A DNA stretch of 25,447 nt from Saccoglossus kowalevskii (Eukaryota; Hemichordata; Enteropneusta; Harrimaniidae), in assembly GCF_000003605.2 (NCBI RefSeq), contig NW_003133348.1, forward strand, positions 374,114 to 399,560, written 5' to 3'. This document shows, one piece after another, positions 10,180 to 21,000 of this stretch; the first letter of the stretch is position 1; each line of letters begins with the position of its first letter. Below the pieces are notes generated by a model. That model was not told the origin of the DNA. It saw nothing but the letters and a program-made list of their open reading frames with translations, and ran no database searches. The position numbers were made by a program, and so were the translations under genes.

Positions 10180-10296
10180 CTGACATATGACATACACAAA
10201 TAGTATGAAGATAATAATTGAAACATAATCGCTACTATGTTGATTAGATTGTGGTTCAGCTGTGGAAAACAATGATCAGTAAATTGCTGCACATAC

Positions 10297-10497
10297 CTCC
10301 AATAGTGGTGCACAATCATAAACCGATTTCGTCATTGGCCCTACATTGTCAAACGTGGACTCCAATGACAGTATACCGGTATATGGTACCAACCCGAATG
10401 TTGGTTTCAATCCCACAATTCCACACGATGCTGCTGGACTGCGTATGGAGCCACCCTGATCAGTACCAAGCGCCATATCAACTGCACCAACTGACAC
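10297..10497 (-). pseudogene. Copy B exon 6, nucleophile serine
   Basis: 201 nt with canonical borders. It retains [18 protein letters not shown] and [13 protein letters not shown]. The nucleophile Ser is preserved, but the exons for its catalytic partners are absent upstream. Confidence 0.93.
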
Positions 10498-10514
10498 CTG
10501 AAATATTGATATAT

Positions 10515-10800
10515 TGTGACTGTACTTCTTAATATTATTCACTGTAAGTATTCAATAAATATCATTGTATTATACCATCATTCATGCTTCGTGCTGATTG
10601 GTCGACAGTCACGTGAGTAGACAGAAGTAGACCCAAACGTGAATAACACACAGGAGGGGGGAAATCCTGCTGTCAACTGAAATCAACAATATTTTTTCTC
10701 TTACAAGCATAGAACGTTATGAAGAACATTGCGGTACTTTGGCATTTGAGGTTCAACAGGTGAACATTATTCCTACATAATGTTCTAAAAAATATTGTTC
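10515..10800. other. Unrelated DNA at the copy B exon 4-5 deletion
   Basis: Stretch between the two points where similarity to copy A is lost. No amidase exon, ORF of note or clear terminal inverted repeat was found. It could be filler from a rearrangement or an old insertion. Confidence 0.45.
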
Positions 10801-10939
10801 ATCCCATGAGTTTTAATTATTTTTATTACCAAAATTGAAAATTACAAAATCAATATAACCAAAATTATGCGCCTCACGTACTTCACTTTTTACATATTGT
10901 TCAAATAACTAATTACAAGGTAACGCATACCATACGTAC

Positions 10940-11066
10940 CATGCATTATGTGGGTTTTCTTCATTTTTCGGTGCCCAGCCTGGTGTACGTGGATATATTA
11001 CGGGTAGTTGTGGTTCTACGAAATCTTCCAGCTTGTCAAACGTTTTCAGAGAGCTACTAATTTCTT
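10940..11066 (-). pseudogene. Copy B exon 3
   Basis: 127 nt, acceptor TGTAG and donor CATG|GTACGT. Nearly identical to copy A exon 3 ([27 protein letters not shown]). Similarity to copy A continues into the next intron as far as about 10800. Confidence 0.9.
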
Positions 11067-11569
11067 CTACACAATAGAATATAATAATTAGCACAATCAT
11101 ATATAGAATACAAACCAAATTTCTCACAGAAACAAAATGTAGATCGGATGAGAAAAAGTAACACTCATATAGTAAGGAATTTTGTGGAAGCTCGTTATAT
11201 TATAGTAAATATTGAGAATGTGTTTGCACTAGGACTAAATCCAAAATCAAGACTACTCAATTTGGACTGTTGCCTTGTGTGTGCGAAAATTCCAACAGAA
11301 TTTCTTGACATTCTAACACTATATTCGAATATTCAAAATCCATGCAAAACAATCTGTACATTTCACTGCCATTTGTCTTTCTCTCATTGCGCTCATGTGA
11401 GTGTACTATATAGGAAGCAAAGTCGTCGCAAACATACTATATGGTTTACACATAATAAATGTCCGTGGAATTACATACTACAGTTATGTGACGTTTAATG
11501 TAGAGTTCTTTCGATAATCATATACGTTATATTTTAATTATATTAAGAATAAAATGCAAAATTAACTAC

Positions 11570-11674
11570 CTTGATATTCCATCAGTTCATTATGTTGTAT
11601 AATAAATCCATAACTATCTGCGATGTCGAAAAGTTCCGCAATGGTAGGTGTGCGTACAACAGGAGTTCTATAAA
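11570..11674 (-). pseudogene. Copy B exon 2
   Basis: 105 nt, acceptor TGTCAG and donor CAAG|GTAGTT. It encodes YRTPVVRTPTIAELFDIADS, then YGF and NELMEYQ. Frame is open, with the same phases as copies A and C. Confidence 0.85.
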
Positions 11675-12566
11675 CTGACACCCATCCGGTAAATAAAACA
11701 TTGTATAAAATAAGATCGCTCAATCAAACTAACTGTACAGTATAAATGTTTAAATATTTATATAAACATTCATACTGATTGGTTTATTGTAATTAATTCT
11801 GATTAAAAATAACAGTAGTCTGTATGAAAAATAGCATTACATTTTTAGTATATATATAGTGAAATACAAAATTAGCCACATGATTTGCTTTGGTTTTTTT
11901 TAATATTATATTATTAAGTATAAAACTATTTTTCGAGTTTTATACAATTAACGTCCGATTGTATGACTTTTATCCTCTAAAATCCAAGCATATGAAAATA
12001 TTAAATGGTATATACACCTAACTGTAGTTTACAATTGTACTTTTGACGGTAAAAACACATTTTCAATTGATTGTTTAATACCACGTAGTAACATTTGGAC
12101 AAATCATCCATGCAATTCAGTATGGGTTATTTGCCTCTAAAGACAGTGCCATCACCAAGATGTGGACACTGAAAGCTTAGCATATACGCTATATACCGAC
12201 GTTGTACCTTTCAACGCTCCTCGCCACGTGACGGATTTCAACGAAATGGCGACTAGTCAACCTTTAGTTTCCACACAGTATTTTATGTGATACATGTATT
12301 AGCCTTGTGTAGGGTTACTTTATCAATGCAATTGTGACTAAAACGATATTGCGGTATGATTTGGCCATTTTGTGTGTGTAAAGGTGACATTGTGGTACGA
12401 AGTGATTTTGGTTCACAGTTAAAATCGACTCGGATTTCAGGGTTGAATGCTGGGGGTAATTTTGAGACTTAAGTTGTAATACAATTTGTGTTTAAACTAA
12501 TTTCTAATTTAAGTCGAAATCGTCGACTTCAACTATTATACACAAGAAATACAAAATGAACGTTAC

Positions 12567-12579
12567 CTTCAGATATCAT
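12567..12579 (-). pseudogene. Copy B exon 1, candidate 1
   Basis: ATG ATA TCT GAA G followed by GTAACG; 13 nt, phase 1. It closely resembles copy A exon 1. A TATAAATA lies only 6-13 nt upstream (12585-12592), too close to serve this ATG. Confidence 0.5.
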
Positions 12580-12923
12580 ATATTTATTTATAAATGATGA
12601 TTCAGGTCACATTACATCGACACCCAGTTTCTGGCAGCAAGGCATAGCGATTCTAAAGGTCGAAGGGGAGATGGTTTCCTATTTTTAACTGCGACATTAC
12701 TTGAATTATTCTTACAGTTTTTTCCATAACTGAGCTGTTGTGAAACAGCCCAAAACATTGTGATACATTTTCAAGTTCACGTTTTAATATATTGATTTTT
12801 ATTGTGCTTATTGGCACTTATCAAAATTATACACCCTATTTAAGAAATGGGCTGATACCATTATATAGGGATTTCAATAACTGATTCATTTCAGCACTGA
12901 CTGCTGTTAACATTTTGACATCG

Positions 12924-12942
12924 CCTTCGTGTTCGTGTTCGT
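12924..12942. repeat. TTCGTG microsatellite
   Basis: Three tandem TTCGTG units next to the foldback. Confidence 0.6.
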
Positions 12943-13070
12943 GTGGATTCGCCCTATGTATAGTGTTGTGTCGGTTAGTGATGCAATACTGAATGGTGTG
13001 AACGTGACATCTTTCAGTATTATGTCCTTAGCCAACACATCACTGTACACGGTGCCACATCCGTTATGCA
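12938..13070. mobile_element. Imperfect foldback element
   Basis: The arms around 12955-12993 and 13013-13053 are inverted copies (about three-quarters identical over 35 bp, closing on ATACTGAA/TTCAGTAT) with a 19-nt loop. This explains why small ORFs on both strands here encode similar peptides. A TTCGTG microsatellite abuts it on the left. Confidence 0.5.
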
Positions 13071-13325
13071 CAACTATTACATGCATACATTTTAATATGT
13101 CCAGCATGGTTATTGCTGGACACATTTACAAATGTTTAACCTCTATTTGTCATACTCTATAATTGCTTAGCAATAAGGTGTTTTGAGGGAGGTGGCATAA
13201 ATTTACGACGCTGCTTGCAAATGTCACCAGATATTGGAAAAAAACTGAATGACTCCGTTGAAAGAGTATTATAAAATTTCATTTCATAACAACTGATAAT
13301 ACGAGGAATACAATATGAACGTTAC

Positions 13326-13335
13326 CTCCAGCCAT
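13326..13335 (-). pseudogene. Copy B exon 1, candidate 2
   Basis: ATG GCT GGA G followed by GTAACG; phase 1, same donor context (AATACAAnATGAACGTTACCT on the plus strand) as candidate 1. It has a better-placed TATA-like site about 45 bp upstream. It may be an alternative first exon or a duplicated remnant. Confidence 0.4.
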
Positions 13336-13379
13336 TATGTGTAGAGTATGAAAAAGCATGACCTTGTGACGAGTAGCAG

Positions 13380-13388
13380 TATATATAA
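13380..13388 (-). promoter_or_regulatory. TATA-like box before exon 1 candidate 2
   Basis: TTATATATA on the minus strand, about 45 bp before the ATG at 13335. Spacing suits a start site near 13355 and a short 5' UTR. AT-rich DNA yields such matches by chance. Confidence 0.3.
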
Positions 13389-13398
13389 GCGTGATGGC

Positions 13399-13482
13399 CA
13401 TTAAACTTATCGTGATGTATATTCACCATACTGTGATGTCCATTCACCATATGGTGATGCCCATTCACCATACTGTGAGCTC
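13399..13482. repeat. 21-bp tandem repeat, about 4 units
   Basis: Units at 13420-13440, 13441-13461 and 13462-13482 follow CATTCACCATACTGTGATGTC, with a degenerate fourth at 13399-13419. Each holds a near-palindrome (TTCACCATaTGGTGA). It lies upstream of exon 1 candidate 2. Confidence 0.8.
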
Positions 13483-14485
13483 CATTTTTGGGCTATAAAT
13501 GTCGTCAATATTCATATATTTTTAGTGTCATATTTGAACTATTTAACGTGTTCCGATATCATAATATTGTTCTTAAATGCATATAACTGGCATAATGTTA
13601 TCAGATGGAATGTGGTGTATATTATAGAAGTCTAAATATTAATGTCATGGGATAGGTACAATTTAAAAGTAAATTTTAAACGAAAAGACCGCGAAAACAA
13701 CATAATACAGATGAAAGTGCAGAATGCAATTTATATTTTTATATCACTTTTCATTCAACTTTTCATCAGTATTATTTAGACCATCATCTTGATTCCCTAG
13801 CAAAGTTCTGTTGAAAAATTATGAATTCATAGCTACGGTTGTGAAAAATTGAGAAAATTATTTACATTTCTTTGAGAAGCTCTTTCACCGGAGAAGCATT
13901 ATGTTATTTTTGCCTGGTCTTTCTGTTTAAAGAAAGAAACCTACCCGCGCATTTTTGACATATTTTGCGGATATTGTTGTGCATGCAGAAGTGAAAATAT
14001 TTCATGTCAAAATCAATCTAAAATTAACCGTTTTAGTATTATTTACCACAATGAGGACAGTTCTTTCAATCTGTTTTTTTTTCAGAAAAAACAAATATAT
14101 ACAAACTGACAGTTTAGCAGCGACGATGAAAACATATTTTCGTATATAGATAAACTGTTTTCATCCTTATTTTCATTAAACAAAATACGTTAGCTTGTTA
14201 GCAAGGCGTCAGAGGCTGATATCAACATGAAGCTAATAAAGTACTGGCAAAAATTCATGAGAAGACCCTTCAACCAAAATTATCTTCTTCCATTACATAC
14301 AGTCTTGGACATACTAAACAACTGAATTAAAGTGAAATTTATTGTATCGTGTCATGGAAAACAATCATTATACACAAAATATAGCCTCACATGAATAACT
14401 GTGGACCAGTAGTCTCATTCAACCAGTGATCATCAATGCATCAATTTGTCGGTTAATTCGCTCCAAGCTACAACTTTAATTGTAA

Positions 14486-14491
14486 TTTATT
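14486..14491 (-). terminator. Possible poly(A) signal of copy C
   Basis: AATAAA on the minus strand about 340 nt past the TGA at 14830. It is the nearest clear match found, but such matches are common in DNA this AT-rich. Confidence 0.25.
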
Positions 14492-14829
14492 TAATATCAA
14501 ACTACCCATACTATACCCATCTTTTCATACTTAATATTTCATTCATGATCACCAAGATGATCGCTGGCAATCAGATGCATAATTTAAATTAGAAGATATT
14601 GTACACATGCCATTCAATTGCAACACCCGTCAATGAAACACTATGTACATCTATAGCAGTAACTGCTAAGACACTTTTTTTCTGGTAGTTGTCAAACCAG
14701 AAAACGAATAGTGTTCGTGAGATGATTGACTTTAGTCTAAATAACGCTATAAATCACCGCCACCACCAAATTAAATGAATAACACACTTAGCAACCTGCT
14801 ATTAGGCTTAACGATGTTTTCACGTCCAA

Positions 14830-15029
14830 TCAGTTGGCATCTTGTGATTGTTCATATGCAAATGCAACTTTGAAAAGTGTACTTTCATCGAAATGTTTTC
14901 CAACAATCATCATACCAACCGGCAGACCGTCTGTTTTGTAACCAGTATCAATAGAAATTGCTGGATGACCAGTTACATTGAATGGAAATAGAAGATTCCC
15001 CCCGCTGCTGCGGCACGCTGCCGTGGCAT
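14830..15029 (-). CDS. Copy C exon 12 (terminal)
   Basis: 200 nt, acceptor TTTCAG, stop TGA at 14830-14832. It encodes [14 protein letters not shown], then [20 protein letters not shown] and [11 protein letters not shown]. It is the best-conserved C-terminal block and confirms the family. Confidence 0.93.
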
Positions 15030-18000
15030 CTGAAACACAAGAGCAAAACTGATTAAAGGAAAAGTAATTATGCAAATTGGTTGTGTCATTGTAATGGTTC
15101 AGTATAACAAAGTATTTTGCTGATGAACCTATATGACTGGCGATGATGGATATTACAAAACTAAAAGAACTAATTATTAGGCAGACTAGCACAACTTATA
15201 TAGCATTATTTAAAATATGGATTTGTCATGCATTTCAATAAATCTATACGGATTCATTCCAATATATATTTAATCATATTCATTTAGACCGAACAATTCT
15301 AATCTGCTGTATACTAGGCTGAAATGTTATCATTTCCTTGACATGAAAACTGAATTCTAGTGAGGTAATACAAAATCACTTCAGGTGTAGTAATTCCTGA
15401 ATATCAAACGTGCTTTTAGATGCTCTATTTTGTCAGTCTAATTCAAGACATTCGTTTATTGAAATAAGTTGATTTTCCCAAATTGACCCCTTTCGAAATG
15501 ACGCCATTTTTTCATGCTATTCCTTTTCCTAAAGATTTCGATGACAAACATATTTCTGAAAATGCAATCTCTTTTTTTGACAACACTTCAATTATCATAT
15601 AAATATGCTAAACAAATCACTTTTGGCAACTTTCATAAGCACTGTCTGACTAGTTACTCGCCACAATGGTTAAAAAAATAGTAAGTGAACTTTTACGATG
15701 GGGTCACAATATTGGGCTGCAATGGCCAATTAACCACCCCGAAGCAAATTACTTTTTCATAAAAATATATCACAAAAAGTTGTTGTCAGAGACAGCTATG
15801 AACCTGGGATCCCCGACTATAATGATTGATAAATAAGCCAACAACAAGACGACGACGGCGACGACGACGACTATTTCTTGTAATTTCTTTACCACAACAG
15901 GCAAGTTAAATGATTTCATGATTTCAAAATGATTTCACATGTAACACAAAATACTAAATATTAGATCGATTTGTCAATGTTGACTACATACCATTTAGAG
16001 ATGCATTTTTGGGAGGCAATTTAGGTATTGTCTTTGTTAACGTGGGCATTACCAGGACGTCACATTTGTTTAACACTTCGTCGTATTTCTGGCCGAGTTT
16101 TCTTGCCATGTTCTGAAACTTTGCATACATCCTACCGCCATACTGACGGCTCAGATATTCGCACACCATCAGCGATCGCTATAAATATAAATAAACAAAT
16201 CAGTACGTGTTAACATATACACTGTATGTGTTAGAATTAATTTAGTTGTATGAAAATGTTTTCAATCGCCTTCGATCACGTATAAGTGATCAATTGATAA
16301 TTACTATTTTTTTTAAACTAATGAAGTAATAATATTCAAAGGTCAGTGCACATAATGTAGAACGAATGCAAAGTTGTAGAAATGCACAATTTGACAAAAT
16401 CATTAAACACTAACATGTGAACTACTACATGCTGCACTACTAATATAACAAATCCAAAACAAGTAAACGTTTTAAAAACAGAACACCTGTTAAATGTTAA
16501 GAGAATTCGTTTTTCTATTGATTTTAATTCAATAGTTAAAATACGTCTTTTTGAAAAGACCTGTCATGGCGGTTGAACTGGAATATCTACATCCGCTTGG
16601 ATGTGTATATTGGTATGGACTATTTGTAAAATTGAAATCATCACTCTGAACCCCTGTGTGATTGAATGTAAATCATACAAACAGAGGAAGTAGATTCTGG
16701 AGTTGTTAAGCTGAAATTCATTTATATAAATCATTGCTATTTAATCATTATTTAACTTAGTAGTGATTTTAGAAAACTATTTTGTTAATCTTACCTTGAC
16801 AGTTAAAGAAGCGTCATCAATGTTAGATTTGAAAGAATGGTGAATATTTTGGATCAAACTTGATGGATAATACCCTTTTTGTCCAAAACTGAGTCCTATT
16901 TCAAAATAGGTAAAACACTATTTATACACACGTTTATAAGTCGTCAACGCTTCTCATCACAGTATTCTAATTCTATTTCAATTAAACATGAACTATTACG
17001 TGCTAATTGAAAAAGTGATATTTTAGTGATATAATAGTATAATGACACAAGCACAGACTCACCATGCAAAACAGGATGTTTCAAACCATGCATAAATATA
17101 CCAAGTCCAATTATGCTTCCAACTGGCATAAAATAAACAGAAATATCGAGGAATTGAGGACAGTTGGTAATAATTAATTTCACAAAACTGAATCTCCTCC
17201 TGAGTGAATAAATTAGAATAAGTCACTCTTTCCGTTTATTGAGATAATGATGATTTTACGAAACTAATAAAAGCGACGTCACAATATTGTGGAATATTTG
17301 CATTTGACCCAAAATTATTATACAATAATACTTCATAGATTGATCAATAGCAGATACTACACATGTTCGGTAGTAGTTAGTAACTTATTCTGAAGGGCTG
17401 ATACCACTTTTCCAATGTATGCCTTCAGGTATTCCAGCAATTTAGAATTTGTGACGGGTATAATAGCATCTCTTCCATTACAGGGATTAGTCTTTAAGAT
17501 TGCGAGTCTGAAAATTAGTGAAAATTGCAAAAATCGCTATTCAATTAAGAATAATAACAGAACATAACCTCACCATCATTGTCAATGGGAATACCCAAAT
17601 TCCCATAAATGATTTGTTGTATGATACTGCTTGACAAATGTGTCGCTAATAAAATCAGTTATGCAAAGCGACAACACAGTGATCCAGCAAGTTGTGTTCA
17701 CAGTAGTTGGTAATATGCAAATAAATACACGCTGAATAGAAATCATACCTGAATGCATTGGTATCGATATGTCCACCACTGAAGCCCCAGTTTTAGGGAA
17801 ATTTCTCAAAGCTTTCATCACGTTATCATCAACATCTTTCTCCGAAAATGGAGTATCAAACCCCTCCTTGAGAACGCCAATTTTCATCCCAGTCAAGTCA
17901 CGCGAAAGCTTGAACAAGAAAGTAAATATTATTTTAATTTTATTTTTAAAGCCATCAAGTATTTAAGATTGGAAATTCCAAACATGATGGATAGGAAATA

Positions 18001-21000
18001 ATAGGTCTGCCGTGAAAATTATTCTGAAAATGTCTGCACATATATGAATTGTATTCAACACGCAATGACTGCTACAATTACATGTTATTGTTATCTGTCA
18101 CTATCTCTAGTAATTTATTGTACAATATTTTAACAACGTCATAGTTTTTCTGAAATTAATCTGTTCTCGTATGCTGTGTATTAATATATTCAATGGACAT
18201 GGTTCAACTTGAGAAGAGTATGGGAAAAACTGTACCTGCTTAGTGTATTCTGGTACAGTCAGATCTCTTGGCTGTCTTGGATCAAGGCCATCATCGTAAC
18301 CAGCAATAACCTGTTGATAAAAAACACTTTATTCATACCAAAACAAATGTTTTATTTGAACTGCTGAATTACACAAACTTTTGCATTTTGGGGGTGAAAT
18401 CTGCTCACCAACTTTACGCCGAAGGGGTCCGGGGACATCCTCCCCTTTACCCTCTGAAACGATATGTCGTGCATTTAAAGGGGCAAAGTTTGCTGACACA
18501 AAGGGTTTCAGCTTTATTTTGGAGGGGCGACGCCCCCAACCTCCCCCCCCCCCTGTGCTGCCGCCACTGGAATACTATATAGCTTGGAATGATAAACATT
18601 ATGGTTTCGTGTGATTAACGAGACGGAATTCAACATAAAGATTTACCTCTAACAATAATGCGCAGTCATACACTGTCTTCGTCATTGGGCCAACGTGATC
18701 TAATGTTGGTTCTAATGATAGTATACCCGTGTAGGGAACCAACCCCCACGTAGGTTTCAGTCCCACAATACCACACGACGAAGCTGGCCCGCGAATGGAT
18801 CCTCCTTGGTCAGCGCCTAATGCCATATCAGCAGCGCCTGTTGACACCTGAATAATGATGCGGAATAATACAACCATTTAATTTATTTACTTGTTGTGGC
18901 TGACATTTTAACGATAAAATTACTTTAAAAATAGGAATCGTGCCTACATTACATAACGACTCATGTTTTGACATGAAATCCAAAGTTACGTTCTACTTAA
19001 TAAAACATTTTTGTCAATTATTATGGCATAATTTGTTATACGTAGCCATAGAGTCAATAATATTCACCCCGGTGCAACTAGATATATTGGGTAAAAAAAT
19101 GACATTATACACACATTGAAAGCCATAAGGGCATACAATCTGTTTCCTGTGGCCGCCGCGATAATGTAGTTTTTTGGATAACTCACAGACCCGAGTTGGA
19201 CAAATGTGGCTAGTCATAGGTGTATACCCTCCATATCCTAATTATGCTAAATATGTATGGTGTGTGGTGAAGTCAATATGTGACAATTCCTCCCCGGAGA
19301 AATGCGTAACTCGTGGGAATGCTTCGTTGTTGATGTCGGACATCTTGTTTAATTACAGACAGTATCTTACGCATGCTCAGTAGAGTGTTTATTACACTAC
19401 TTTGGGAACTGTCCCCAAAGTGACGTCATTTCGGAAAAAGATGGAAATCCTCGTTTTGGAGTAACGGCGTAAAATTGCGTAACCGCGACACGACTATGGG
19501 TGATCGGTCATGTCACATAAAATTTGGCTGTGGTGCGTTATAATATATAATTAGTGTGATATAAACACATTTATACCAATACAGCACTACCAGTACTAGA
19601 ACCACTAGTCATTTTTGTTGTATCGTAAGGATTAGTTACTGGTCCATTAATTGAGGTGCAGCTGCCTCCAGATGTACACAAATTTTCACAGGTTGATTTT
19701 CCGATGATGTGACCGCCTGTATAAAAATAGAGATTACATATTGCTACTAAAATAGAAAAAAACGCATCCAAGATACTTGTTTTAACCTGAAGTTATAACA
19801 GAAAAGAAATGTGTTTTGCTGATAATCTAATTAGCTTAAACTCTGTTTAGTAAATTGAAGAAAATACTCATCTGCATCAAGTATCCTAGCAACGACAGTG
19901 GCATCATAATCTGGTGTGTATCCATCAAAAATGCGACTTCCGTTACGTAAAGGAACCCGGCTATTGGTATATTGTCTTTGATAGCGATAGTTTTACCTGC
20001 AAGCTTGCCATCACTACTACCCTTAATATCACAGCGCCAACACCTAATGCGGTAACAGAATATATATATAATTTATATATAGTATATAATATATTATACA
20101 GTAGTTATACGCTAAATAAATGCGTACGTCTACAAAGCATTTCTTCTTTCAATTGTGTTGTGTCCCGTAATTATATGTCGTGACATGCGTATGTTAAATT
20201 ACAAGTGTAAATGTTGACGAACATACAGTAATTATTGTCACAGAAATTATGCTCCAGGGTTGGGACTACGTGATTGGGAAGTGGCCACTGAGGAGGCCCG
20301 GTTGAACACATGCACATGTTGAGCCTTAACCTTAAAGTAAGGTCGATGTCGCATTCATTTGTGAATACATTTTATTTTGGCCAGTGGACTTCCCCCCCCC
20401 CCTTTTTAGAACAAAGTGACATAGTCGTCAAGGGTGTTCAAAGCTGCAGGTAGCGTTTTGACATGGGGACTAAGCAATCGTGAGTCCAACGCACATGTAT
20501 ACACTGACATACGTACCATGCATTGTGTGGGTTTTCATCTGGTTTCGGCGCACTCCCGGGTGTGCGTGGATATTTCACTGGCAGTTGTGGTTCTATGAAT
20601 TCTTCCAGTTTGTCAAACACCTTCAAGGAGTCACATATTTCCTCTAAAACATAATATTGACTGAACTCATACCACACTTTCACTTTTTCGATATATTTAA
20701 AACTTTAAAATTCAACCACTGCATGATTTGAAGACAATCCTCATAGAAGACAGACAAATCCAACAAGCTGTAAATCACGTGGTTCCTTTCAATATCTTAC
20801 CTTTATAATCTTCAAGTTCAGAATCATCAAAATGTAATCCATAACTGCTGGAAATAGAAACAAGTTCATCCAAGGTCGGTGGCCGTACGGTCGGTGATCT
20901 ATACACTGAAATAACAACCGTAAAACATGCATTCAAACACTATACAATTAAATACATTGAATGCCATGTAACTATAGAGGACGCGTGATTACTGTGACGT

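Larger units (their letters stand above)
7747..12579 (-). pseudogene. Amidase copy B, broken: exons 4 and 5 missing
   Basis: Recent duplicate of copy A; most exons are nearly identical and introns still align in parts. Exons in coding order: 12567-12579 (or 13326-13335), 11570-11674, 10940-11066, then no exons 4 and 5, 10297-10497, 10105-10179, 9490-9637, 9274-9333, 9060-9160, 8674-8861, 7747-7937. Intron similarity to copy A runs to about 10800 on one side and about 10515 on the other. The matching copy A stretch (about 2480-3737), with the catalytic Lys and cis-Ser exons, is replaced by about 290 bp of unrelated DNA. Splicing exon 3 (phase 2) to exon 6 (phase 0) breaks the frame. Exon 11 also has a 1-nt insertion, and exon 8 lacks four codons. 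It cannot make an active amidase. Confidence 0.85.
12580..14829. other. Intergenic DNA between copies B and C
   Basis: Apart from the second exon 1 candidate, the foldback and the 21-bp tandem repeat, no coding signal was found. From 13500 to 14800 I see AT-rich sequence only, with chance short ORFs and a possible poly(A) signal for copy C at 14486-14491. Confidence 0.5.

Noticed and set aside
11148..11498. 116-residue plus-strand ORF
   Set aside because: It lies in copy B intron 2. The homologous copy A intron (about 4560-4740) has many indels that break the frame, so it is not conserved as protein.
12907..13162. Overlapping ORFs of 72 and 77 residues on opposite strands
   Set aside because: Their similarity follows from an inverted repeat, not from coding.
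13399..13482. Possible CRISPR-like array
   Set aside because: Units are contiguous 21-bp tandem repeats with no spacers, in a eukaryotic context.
13955..14149. 64-residue plus-strand ORF between copies B and C
   Set aside because: No motif, AT-driven composition, no neighbouring exon that would fit.
16795..16889. Inner acceptor ACTCAG for copy C exon 10
   Set aside because: It gives the wrong phase; the AG six bases upstream restores phase and alignment with copies A and B.
18381..18614. Pro/Gly-rich plus-strand ORFs here and at 5494-5800
   Set aside because: Both are translations of the same dispersed repeat; peptides change with indels between copies.
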